From the NCBI GenBank assembly GCA_009843675.1, contig VYCZ01000213.1:1-8149 (forward strand): a DNA stretch of 8,149 nt, written 5' to 3'. Under the pieces are notes generated by a model, which did not search any database, was not told the DNA's origin, and saw only the letters and a program-made list of their open reading frames with translations. The translations under genes were made by a program, and so were the position numbers. Shown one piece after another: positions 1 to 6,672 of this stretch. The stretch's first letter is position 1. Each line of letters starts with the position of its first letter. This DNA is from Gammaproteobacteria bacterium (lineage in GTDB: Bacteria; Pseudomonadota; Gammaproteobacteria; Eutrophobiales; Eutrophobiaceae).

Positions 1-741
1 GAAGAGTTTGCCGGCAACCCGTGTTTCAGCTTCTACCCGCATACATTCACCCGCCTTGACGAGGTCATCGGGCAAGCCGGTCTGCGCGGCAAGGACGATG
101 GCCTGTTGTTCGACCTCGGCGTTTCCTCGCCACAACTGGACGATGCCTCCCGCGGTTTCAGCTTTCTCAGGGACGGTATGCTCGACATGAGAATGAACCC
201 AGGCACAGGAACCAGCGCGGCAGACTGGATTAACCAGGCCGACCGGACTGAAATACGCAACGTACTGCGACAGTACGGCGAGGAGAGATACGCCGGACGC
301 ATCGCCCGGGCCATCACGGAGCGGCGTTCCGAACGGGTGATTACGTCGACAAGGGAACTTGCCGACCTGATCAGGGCGGCAGTCCCCCGCGTCGAACGCA
401 GTAAACATCCCGCCACCCGCTCATTCCTGGCCATCCGCATCCACGTCAACAACGAACTGGAGGAGTTGCAGGCGGCGTTGTCGCAGGTAACCGGCATATT
501 GCGCCCCGGCGGGAGACTGGCCGTCATAAGCTTTCATTCGGGGGAAGACCGCATCGTAAAACGGTTTATCAGGCAACAGTCCCGCCCCGACCCTTATCCC
601 GGCTACCAGCCCGTTAACGGCGAACAAATCAAGCCCGCCATGCGACCGCTGGGACGGCCAGTCAAGTCGGAAGGCGAAGCAAACCAGGACAACCCGCGCG
701 GCCGCAGCGCGATTCTGAGAGTAGCAGAGAAATTGCAGTGA
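1..741 (+). CDS. rsmH: 16S rRNA (cytosine1402-N4)-methyltransferase RsmH, 5' end missing
   Basis: RsmH (MraW) uses S-adenosylmethionine to N4-methylate C1402 of 16S rRNA in the decoding centre of the small subunit. The frame is open from the first base and gives 246 residues. The family is about 310 residues long, so roughly 60-65 N-terminal residues, including the first AdoMet-binding glycine-rich loop, lie upstream of the window. Visible family blocks are DLGVSSPQLDD (from base 112), RGFSFLRDGMLDMRMNP, YGEERYAGRIARAI, KHPATRSFLAIRIHVNNELEEL, LRPGGRLAVISFHS and the C-terminal NPRGRSAILRVAEKL. The long middle insertion between the methyltransferase strands is typical of RsmH. One oddity is SFHSGEDR where the family has SFHSLEDR; the Gly codon is at 541-543. 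The gene ends in TGA at 739-741, overlapping the ftsL start by four bases. Identification is secure; only the start is unknown. Confidence 0.97.
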   Translation, partial: EEFAGNPCFSFYPHTFTRLDEVIGQAGLRGKDDGLLFDLGVSSPQLDDASRGFSFLRDGMLDMRMNPGTGTSAADWINQADRTEIRNVLRQYGEERYAGRIARAITERRSERVITSTRELADLIRAAVPRVERSKHPATRSFLAIRIHVNNELEELQAALSQVTGILRPGGRLAVISFHSGEDRIVKRFIRQQSRPDPYPGYQPVNGEQIKPAMRPLGRPVKSEGEANQDNPRGRSAILRVAEKLQ

Positions 742-1001
742 GGTCAGCTATCGTCCTTATCCTTGTTTTTGCCGTGCTGGTATCGGCCGTATCGGTGGTC
801 GCAACGCAGCACGCCTCGCGAGCGGTCTTCATGGAGATCGAGGAGCTGAAAAAACAGCGCGACCTGCTGAACGAGGAATGGGGCAGACTACAGATCGAAC
901 AGAGCACATGGTCGCTTGACGACCGGATCGAGCGCATAGTCAGCGAAGACCTGGACATGCTGGTGCCGAACAACGGATCAAGGGTGTTCCTTGTACCATG
1001 A
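738..1001 (+). CDS. ftsL: Cell division protein FtsL
   Basis: FtsL is a bitopic inner-membrane protein that forms the FtsQLB complex with FtsB and FtsQ and helps activate the septal synthase FtsWI. The product has 87 residues. A very short cytoplasmic start (MRS) is followed by a hydrophobic membrane segment at about residues 4-22. A periplasmic helix follows at about 30-56, with the heptad-like pattern EIEELKKQRDLLNEEWGRLQIE. The conserved tail is RIERIVSEDLDMLVP. The QRDxLxxEWxxLxxE pattern followed by RIERI matches gammaproteobacterial FtsL. E. coli FtsL is 121 residues with a longer cytoplasmic tail, so this one is near the short end. The start is GTG, in a GTGA overlap with the rsmH stop; I see no better in-frame start upstream. 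The position between rsmH and ftsI supports the call. Confidence 0.93.
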   Translation: MRSAIVLILVFAVLVSAVSVVATQHASRAVFMEIEELKKQRDLLNEEWGRLQIEQSTWSLDDRIERIVSEDLDMLVPNNGSRVFLVP

Positions 1002-2710
1002 GCGGCCGCGCCCAGGAATCCGGTTATGTCGTCCGCAAGTGGTTTGTGCTGGTGTTGTTCGCCATCGCGGCAATGGCGGTCGCGTCCAGGGTCTTCTACC
1101 TGCAGATCCTGAACAAGGATTTCCTCAAAAACGAAGGGGACGCCAGGGCAGTGCGCAGCGTTACCATCCCCGCATACCGGGGCATGATCACGGACCGGAA
1201 CGGCGAACCCCTGGCAGTCAGCACGCCCGTGGCCTCGGTCTGGGCGGTGCCGGGCAAGGTGCTGGCGTCAGGCGCGGACCTGGGGGAACTGGCCGGCCTG
1301 CTGGACACGTCGGATGAACAGCTCAGGAAGTTGCTGTCGGCGCGCCTGGACAGGAATTTCTTTTACCTGAAGAGACATGTGCCGCCCGACACGGCGCGCC
1401 GGGTACAGGCGCTGAAAATACCGGGAATCAACACCGGCAAGGAGTACAAGAGATACTACCCCCTGGGCGAGGTGGCTTCCCACCTGGTCGGGTTTACCAA
1501 TATCGACGATGAGGGGCAGGAAGGCATCGAACTCGCCTTTGACGACTGGCTGCGCGGCGACCCGGGCAGGAAAAGGGTGTTGAAGGACCTGTACGGTTCC
1601 ATCGTCAAGGACATAGAAAACATCAGGCAGTCTGTTCCCGGAGAGACGCTGACCCTGGCCCTGGACCAGCGCCTGCAATACCTGGCATACCGGGAACTGA
1701 AAACCGCGGTGCTTGACCACAAGGCCAGGGGCGGCATGCTGCTGCTGCTCGGCATCAGGACGGGCGAGGTGCTGGCCCTGGCGGTACAGCCCCCGTTCAA
1801 TCCCAATAACCGCGCCGGTATCAGCGGCAGCCATTACCGGAACCGCGTGGTGACGGATGTTTTCGAGCCCGGTTCCACCATGAAACCGTTCACTGTCGCG
1901 GCGGCACTCATGTCGGGGATGTACCAGCCGGAAACCATGATTGATACCGCGCCGGGACGCCTCTCCGTCGGCCGTTATTCCATCAGCGATATAAACAATT
2001 ACGGAACCCTGAGCATCAGCGACGTAATCCGCAAGTCAAGCAACATCGGCACCACCAAGGTGGCGTTTTCGCTCGGGCCGGAACGGCTCTGGAAGCTGCA
2101 CGACAGCGTCGGTTTCGGCACTACGACCATGAACGGGTATCCCGGGGAAGTGACGGGGACACTCACGGATTTTGCCGGCTGGTCGAAGGTTGACCTGGCG
2201 ACCGTTTCCTACGGATACGGCATCTCGGTGACTGCCATGCAGTTGGCCCAGGCCTATTCCGTGATTGCGGCGGGCGGCCTGTTGTACCCGATCAGTTTCC
2301 AGAAAGTGAACGTCCTCCCCGAACCCCGGCGGGTCATGCCGGAAATGGTCGCGTTTGAGGTGAACAGGATGATGCGCTCGGTGGTCGGTACGGGCGGCAG
2401 TGGCTGGCGCGCCGCGGTAGAGGGTTACCATGTCGCCGGCAAGACCGGCACCGTGCACAAGACCTCGGACTCCGGTTACGAGGAGGATCGCTATGTTTCC
2501 CTGTTCGCGGGATTTGCCCCGGCGACGGACCCGCGCCTGGTCCTGATCGTCGTGGTGGATGATCCGGGGGCCGGCAAGTACTTCGGCAGCCAGGTGGCGG
2601 CGCCGGTATTTTCAACCGTGATGCAGGGCGCGTTGCGCATCATGAACATCCCCCCCGATAACCTGATCGGCCTCGAACAACAGGCGTTACTGGCAGACAG
2701 TTCAAGGTGA
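998..2710 (+). CDS. ftsI: Peptidoglycan D,D-transpeptidase FtsI (PBP3)
   Basis: FtsI is the septum-specific transpeptidase (class B penicillin-binding protein) that cross-links peptidoglycan stem peptides in the periplasm, working with the glycosyltransferase FtsW. The product is 570 residues; E. coli PBP3 is 588. A short cytoplasmic tail is followed by one membrane anchor at about residues 15-35. The PBP dimerisation (pedestal) region begins with RGMITDRNGEPLAVSTPV (61-78) and includes YYPLGEVASHLVGFTN. The transpeptidase domain has the three catalytic motifs: STMK with nucleophile Ser293 and Lys296, SSN at 347-349, and KTGT at 482-485. The GYGISVT block (406-412) and the VAAPVF block near the end are also present. 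The usual Asp before xRTGE is Gly252 here. The ATG overlaps the ftsL stop as ATGA; a weak AAGGG lies at 980-984. The frame is intact and the enzyme looks active. Confidence 0.97.
   Translation: MSGRAQESGYVVRKWFVLVLFAIAAMAVASRVFYLQILNKDFLKNEGDARAVRSVTIPAYRGMITDRNGEPLAVSTPVASVWAVPGKVLASGADLGELAGLLDTSDEQLRKLLSARLDRNFFYLKRHVPPDTARRVQALKIPGINTGKEYKRYYPLGEVASHLVGFTNIDDEGQEGIELAFDDWLRGDPGRKRVLKDLYGSIVKDIENIRQSVPGETLTLALDQRLQYLAYRELKTAVLDHKARGGMLLLLGIRTGEVLALAVQPPFNPNNRAGISGSHYRNRVVTDVFEPGSTMKPFTVAAALMSGMYQPETMIDTAPGRLSVGRYSISDINNYGTLSISDVIRKSSNIGTTKVAFSLGPERLWKLHDSVGFGTTTMNGYPGEVTGTLTDFAGWSKVDLATVSYGYGISVTAMQLAQAYSVIAAGGLLYPISFQKVNVLPEPRRVMPEMVAFEVNRMMRSVVGTGGSGWRAAVEGYHVAGKTGTVHKTSDSGYEEDRYVSLFAGFAPATDPRLVLIVVVDDPGAGKYFGSQVAAPVFSTVMQGALRIMNIPPDNLIGLEQQALLADSSR
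2704..2707 (+). promoter_or_regulatory. Probable ribosome binding site of murE
   Basis: AAGG lies within the last codons of ftsI, just before three consecutive possible starts (GTG 2707, ATG 2710, ATG 2713). Its distance of five bases favours ATG 2713, since the other two starts are too close or overlap it. The match is short, so this supports the start only moderately. Confidence 0.5.
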
Positions 2711-2712
2711 TG

Positions 2713-4218
2713 ATGTTGGCGGAAAACAGGAATCAAACCGGAATTCCATTGCAGACTCTGCTGGAAGGGATGACCGATGCGCCCGTTGGGCATGATATTT
2801 CTGTGCAGGGCATCAGCGCCGACAGTCGCGAGGTGCGCCCCGGCGACCTGTTCCTGGCCTGTCCGGGGACCGGCACACGGGGCAGCCTGTATATCCGCGC
2901 TGCGGTACAGGCAGGGGCGGTGGCAGTCGCCATGGACGAAACGCTGCTCTCCGACCTGGACCGGCGCCTGGCCCCAGTCATCACGGCCATCCCGGTACCG
3001 GCCTTGCGGGACAAGCAGGGCGTAATCGCCGCCCGCTTCTACGGCGAACCCACGCAACGCCTGCGCGTGACCGGCGTTACCGGGACCAACGGCAAGACCT
3101 CGGTAAGCTGGTGGCTGGCGAAGGCTCATTCGGCGCTCGCCGGGAAACCCGCGGGCCTGGTCGGCACGCTCGGTTACGGCTGTTTCCCGCGCCTCCAATC
3201 CGGTCCCAATACGACCCCCGGCGCCATCGGCCTGCAACGCCTGTGCGCCGGTTTCCTCGACGCCGGCGCGGACGCCGTATACATTGAGGTATCGTCCCAT
3301 GCCCTGGACCAGGGTCGCGTGAACGGCGTCGAGTTCGACACCGCGGTGTTCACCAACCTGAGCCGGGACCACCTGGATTACCACCGCGACCTGGACGACT
3401 ACTTTCGCGCCAAGAGCAAACTGTTCGCGTTCGAGTCCCTGCGCGCAGCCGTGGTGAACGTCGATGACGACCGCGGACGCAGGCTGTTGCAACAGCTTCC
3501 TGCGGGCGTGGAACCGATCAGCTACGGCCTGGCCGCGCGCGGGTTTGCACCCCTGGTCGCGGCGGCGCCGGCGCCCGGTCCCGGACTGGCGCTGGATATT
3601 GCAAGTCCCTGGGGCAGCGGCCGTGTGCGGCCCGGCGTGACGGGTAAATTCAACGCCGGCAATATCCTGGCCGTCATCTCGACCCTGTGCCTGGCAGGGT
3701 TCTCCTTCGACCAGGTCCTGGAAAGGCTGGAGAACACCGGCCCGGTCCCGGGCCGCATGGAGAGCTTTATGCGCGCCGACGGGGCGCGCGTGGTCGTAGA
3801 TTATGCGCATACCCCGGCGGCCCTGGAGCAGGTCCTGGCGAGCCTGAGGGAAGACTGTGAAGGGCGGTTGATCTGCGTGTTCGGCTGCGGCGGCGACCGC
3901 GACCGGGAAAAGCGCCCGTTGATGGGAGAGGCGGCAGAGCGGCTGGCCGCGCAAGTGATCCTGACCGATGACAACCCGAGGACCGAATCCGGGGACGGCA
4001 TCATCGCGGACATTCTCTCCGGCATGAAAGACGCCGCCACTGTCACGGTCGAGCGCAACCGCTCCCGGGCCATCGAACTGGCGCTGGAGCAGGCGCGGCC
4101 CGGCGACGTGGCGCTCATCGCCGGCAAGGGGCACGAGACCGTGCAGGAAGTCGCCGGCAGGCGTTATCCCTTCAGCGACCGGCAGCAGGTCCGGGCGCTC
4201 CTGGAGCGAGCGGGGTGA
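2713..4218 (+). CDS. murE: UDP-MurNAc-L-Ala-D-Glu:meso-diaminopimelate ligase MurE
   Basis: MurE is the cytoplasmic ATP-dependent ligase that adds the third stem-peptide residue to UDP-MurNAc-L-Ala-D-Glu. With the start at 2713 it has 501 residues, normal for the family. The N-terminal uridine-binding domain contains the SADSREVRPGDLFLA block. The central ATPase domain has VTGTNGKTS (P-loop Lys128), NTTPG, EVSSHALDQGRV and NLSRDHLDYH. Lys234 in FRAKSKLF is the likely carbamylated lysine. The C-terminal domain has DYAHTP, FGCGGDRDREKRP, DDNPRTE and AGKGHE. The DNPR motif (420-423) is the signature of meso-DAP-adding enzymes rather than L-Lys-adding ones. Three consecutive start codons are possible: GTG 2707 (GTGA overlap with ftsI), ATG 2710 and ATG 2713. 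I chose 2713 because AAGG at 2704-2707 then sits five bases upstream; the choice changes only two residues. Confidence 0.97.
   Translation: MLAENRNQTGIPLQTLLEGMTDAPVGHDISVQGISADSREVRPGDLFLACPGTGTRGSLYIRAAVQAGAVAVAMDETLLSDLDRRLAPVITAIPVPALRDKQGVIAARFYGEPTQRLRVTGVTGTNGKTSVSWWLAKAHSALAGKPAGLVGTLGYGCFPRLQSGPNTTPGAIGLQRLCAGFLDAGADAVYIEVSSHALDQGRVNGVEFDTAVFTNLSRDHLDYHRDLDDYFRAKSKLFAFESLRAAVVNVDDDRGRRLLQQLPAGVEPISYGLAARGFAPLVAAAPAPGPGLALDIASPWGSGRVRPGVTGKFNAGNILAVISTLCLAGFSFDQVLERLENTGPVPGRMESFMRADGARVVVDYAHTPAALEQVLASLREDCEGRLICVFGCGGDRDREKRPLMGEAAERLAAQVILTDDNPRTESGDGIIADILSGMKDAATVTVERNRSRAIELALEQARPGDVALIAGKGHETVQEVAGRRYPFSDRQQVRALLERAG
4203..4206 (+). promoter_or_regulatory. Probable ribosome binding site of murF
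   Basis: GGAG within the last codons of murE lies eight bases before GTG 4215 and 17 bases before the alternative ATG 4224. The spacing favours the GTG that overlaps the murE stop. Confidence 0.55.
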
Positions 4219-5570
4219 TCAGCATGCGCCTGTCAGACGCCTGTGCAGCGATGGAAGGTCAACTCAACGGAGCAGACCGGCGCTTTACCGGTTGCAGCTA
4301 CGACAGCCGCACGCTACAAGCCGGCGAACTGTTCATCGCCCTGCGCGGACCGCAGCGCGACGGCCACGATTTCATTCCCGACGCGCTGGCGCGGGGCGCC
4401 GGCGCGGCCTTGGTGGACCGGGACGCCGGCTACCCGCTGCCCGTGATCGAGGTGGATAACGCCAGGAAACGGGCGGGCCTGCTGGCGGCGCACTGGCGCG
4501 CCGGCTTCGACCTGCCGATCATCGCCGTGACCGGCAGTAACGGCAAGACCACGGTCAAGGAAATGATCAGCGCCATCCTCTCCGTGAATGCCGAAGTGCT
4601 ATCCACCCGGGGCAACCTGAACAACGATATCGGCGTGCCGCTGACCCTGTTCAGACTGGCGCCCGGCTACAGTTATGCCGTGGTGGAGATGGGCGCCAAC
4701 CACCCCGGCGAGATAAGCTGGTTGAGCCGCATCACCCGGCCGGACGTGGCGCTCATCACGCAGTGCGCGCCGGCCCATCTCGAGGGCTTCGGCTCCGTTG
4801 CGGGAGTGGCTGAAGCGAAGGCCGAAATCTACGACGGGCTGGCGCCGGGCGGCGCGGCCATCGTCAACATCGATGACGAGTACGCCGGGCTGTGGCTCGA
4901 GCGTACCCGCGGCAACCGGCAGATCACCTTCGGTACCGGCCCGCGCGCGGACGTGCGCGCGGACAATATCGACCTGGCTCCCGGCGCGGGGCAGACCCGT
5001 TTCGACCTGGTATACAACGGCGCCGGGACAGCCGTGGAGTTGAGTCTGGCCGGCAGCCACAACGTCATGAATGCGCTGGCGGCTGCGGCCTGCTGCTTTG
5101 CCGTCGATATCCCGCCGGCGCAGGTCAGCGCCGGTCTCCGCAGGGCGCAACCCGTCAAGGGCAGGATGCAGTTGAAGACCGGCCCCAGCGGCGCCCTGAT
5201 CTTTGACGATACCTATAACGCCAATCCCGCGTCCCTGGACGCCGCCCTCAGGGTGGCGAATGAAATGCCGGGGCAGACCTGGCTGGTCCTGGGAGACATG
5301 GGCGAACTGGGCGCCACGGCCGCCGGCCTCCACGAACAGGCCGGCGCCGGGGCGCGGGAACTCGGCATCGAGCGCCTGTACGGGCTCGGTGAACTTGCCG
5401 CGCACGCGGTAACGGGTTTCGGCGCCGGGGCGGCGCATTTCGGGGCATTGGACGACCTGGTCGGGGCCCTGCGCCGCGATCTGCGCCCCGGCGTAGTGCT
5501 GCTGGTCAAGGGATCCAGGTCCATGGCCATGGAACGCGTGGTGGCAGCCCTGGCAGGAGGAAGCGACTGA
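4215..5570 (+). CDS. murF: UDP-MurNAc-tripeptide:D-alanyl-D-alanine ligase MurF
   Basis: MurF adds the preformed dipeptide D-Ala-D-Ala to UDP-MurNAc-tripeptide, the last cytoplasmic step of UDP-MurNAc-pentapeptide synthesis. The product has 451 residues, close to the 452 of E. coli MurF. The N-terminal domain has the [17 protein letters not shown] block. The Mur-ligase ATPase domain has VTGSNGKTT (P-loop Lys111), [26 protein letters not shown] and [10 protein letters not shown]. Next come the [12 protein letters not shown] block, DDTYNANP (331-338), VLGDMGELG (358-366) and the C-terminal [10 protein letters not shown]. The GTG start lies in a GTGA overlap with the murE stop and has GGAG eight bases upstream. 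An in-frame ATG at 4224 is possible but lies 17 bases from that site. The usual Asn in [13 protein letters not shown] is Gln here ([13 protein letters not shown]), a mild deviation. Translational coupling to murE is likely. Confidence 0.97.
   Translation: MISMRLSDACAAMEGQLNGADRRFTGCSYDSRTLQAGELFIALRGPQRDGHDFIPDALARGAGAALVDRDAGYPLPVIEVDNARKRAGLLAAHWRAGFDLPIIAVTGSNGKTTVKEMISAILSVNAEVLSTRGNLNNDIGVPLTLFRLAPGYSYAVVEMGANHPGEISWLSRITRPDVALITQCAPAHLEGFGSVAGVAEAKAEIYDGLAPGGAAIVNIDDEYAGLWLERTRGNRQITFGTGPRADVRADNIDLAPGAGQTRFDLVYNGAGTAVELSLAGSHNVMNALAAAACCFAVDIPPAQVSAGLRRAQPVKGRMQLKTGPSGALIFDDTYNANPASLDAALRVANEMPGQTWLVLGDMGELGATAAGLHEQAGAGARELGIERLYGLGELAAHAVTGFGAGAAHFGALDDLVGALRRDLRPGVVLLVKGSRSMAMERVVAALAGGSD
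5555..5560 (+). promoter_or_regulatory. Strong ribosome binding site of mraY
   Basis: A perfect AGGAGG lies inside the last codons of murF, nine bases before the mraY ATG at 5570. It is the best Shine-Dalgarno match at any junction in the window and fixes the mraY start. Together with the TGATG overlap it suggests that mraY can be initiated efficiently after murF translation terminates. Confidence 0.85.
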
Positions 5571-6652
5571 TGCTGTACTGGCTGGCGGAATACCTGACGC
5601 AGTTCTACAGCGGCTTCAACGCGTTCCAGTACATCATCACCCGCACCATCCTCGGCGCCCTGACGGCGTTGTTCGTCACGCTGCTGATCGGACCGCGCCT
5701 GATCCGTTACCTGAACAAGTACCGCATCGGCCAGGAAGTGCGCGATGACGGTCCGGAGACGCACCTGGAAAAAGCCGGCACGCCCACCATGGGCGGGCTG
5801 CTCATCCTGTTTTCCATCTGCGTCAGCATCCTGTGCTGGGCGGACCTCACCAACCGCTTCGTCTGGGTGGTGTTTGCCGCCATCCTCGCGTTCGGCCTGC
5901 TCGGCTGGGTGGATGACTACCGCAAGATCGTGCACAAGAACCCGAAGGGCCTGAGCGCGCGCTGGAAATATTTCTGGCAGTCGGTGTTCGCGCTGTCCAT
6001 CGCCGGCTACCTGTATGCCAGTGCCGCCGCGCCCGCGGAAACGACCCTGATCCTGCCGTTCATCAAGGCCTTCAACTATGAACTGGGCCTGTTGTTCATC
6101 GTCACCAGTTATTTCGTCATCGTCGGTTCGAGCAACGCGGTGAACCTGACGGACGGCCTGGACGGCCTGGCGATCATGCCCACCGTCATGGTCGTGGGCG
6201 GGCTGACCGCGTTTGCCTACGTGACCGGACACATCAGGTTCGCCGAGTATCTGGGGTTTCCCTACATACCCGGCGTAGGCGAAGTCTGCATCGTCTGCGC
6301 GGCCGTCGCCGGATCCGGCCTCGGGTTCCTCTGGTTCAACACCTACCCCGCCCAGGTGTTCATGGGAGACATCGGGGCGTTGTCCCTGGGCGCCGCGCTG
6401 GGCACCATCGCGGTGGTCGTCCGGCAGGAACTGGTCTTGTTCATCATGGGCGGCGTGTTCGTCGTCGAAACAGTTTCCGTGATCCTGCAGGTTACCTCGT
6501 ACAAGCTCACCGGCAGGCGGATATTCCGCATGGCGCCGCTGCACCACCACTATGAACTGAAAGGCTGGCCTGAACCGCGGGTCATCGTGCGTTTCTGGAT
6601 CATCACCGTAATCCTGGTGCTGATCGGCCTGGCCAGCATGAAGATCAGGTGA
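5570..6652 (+). CDS. mraY: Phospho-N-acetylmuramoyl-pentapeptide transferase MraY
   Basis: MraY is the integral inner-membrane enzyme that transfers phospho-MurNAc-pentapeptide from UDP to undecaprenyl phosphate, giving lipid I. The product is 360 residues, the same length as E. coli MraY, with many hydrophobic segments consistent with the ten-helix fold. Conserved cytoplasmic-face motifs are present: GTPTMGG (70-76), Asp115-Asp116 in [17 protein letters not shown] (192-200), FMGDIGA with catalytic-site Asp267, and the histidine loop [22 protein letters not shown] (322-343, three His at 325-327). [11 protein letters not shown] differs from the common FMGDVGSLALG by conservative changes. The ATG overlaps the murF stop by one base (TGATG) and is preceded by a full AGGAGG site. 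It fits the operon between the last cytoplasmic ligase MurF and MurD. Confidence 0.98.
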   Translation: MLYWLAEYLTQFYSGFNAFQYIITRTILGALTALFVTLLIGPRLIRYLNKYRIGQEVRDDGPETHLEKAGTPTMGGLLILFSICVSILCWADLTNRFVWVVFAAILAFGLLGWVDDYRKIVHKNPKGLSARWKYFWQSVFALSIAGYLYASAAAPAETTLILPFIKAFNYELGLLFIVTSYFVIVGSSNAVNLTDGLDGLAIMPTVMVVGGLTAFAYVTGHIRFAEYLGFPYIPGVGEVCIVCAAVAGSGLGFLWFNTYPAQVFMGDIGALSLGAALGTIAVVVRQELVLFIMGGVFVVETVSVILQVTSYKLTGRRIFRMAPLHHHYELKGWPEPRVIVRFWIITVILVLIGLASMKIR

Positions 6653-6672
6653 CGAGGGACTGGTGACGGGAC
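6648..6672 (+). repeat. Imperfect tandem duplication across the mraY stop and the spacer before murD
   Basis: GGTGACGAGGGAC (6648-6660) is followed after one base by GGTGACGGGAC (6662-6672), the same sequence less two bases. The first copy contains the mraY stop codon and the second ends directly against the murD ATG at 6673. The pair makes up the whole 20-base mraY-murD spacer, the only non-overlapping junction in the window. A short slippage duplication is the simplest explanation; a chance match in GC-rich DNA cannot be excluded. Confidence 0.5.

Noticed and set aside
33..527. Minus-strand frame of 164 codons opposite rsmH
   Set aside because: It overlaps the clearly coding rsmH frame and has a low-complexity Ser/Arg-rich translation without motifs.
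2491..4134. Long minus-strand open frame of 547 codons opposite ftsI and murE
   Set aside because: It lies wholly antisense to two well-recognised genes. Its composition (rich in Arg, Gly, Ala, Gln, His) is that of a GC-rich codon-position shadow, and no family motif is visible.
6161..6178. Tandem 9-base repeat GACGGCCTG in mraY
   Set aside because: It encodes DGLDGL of the conserved MraY motif NLTDGLDGL; the repetition follows from the protein sequence.
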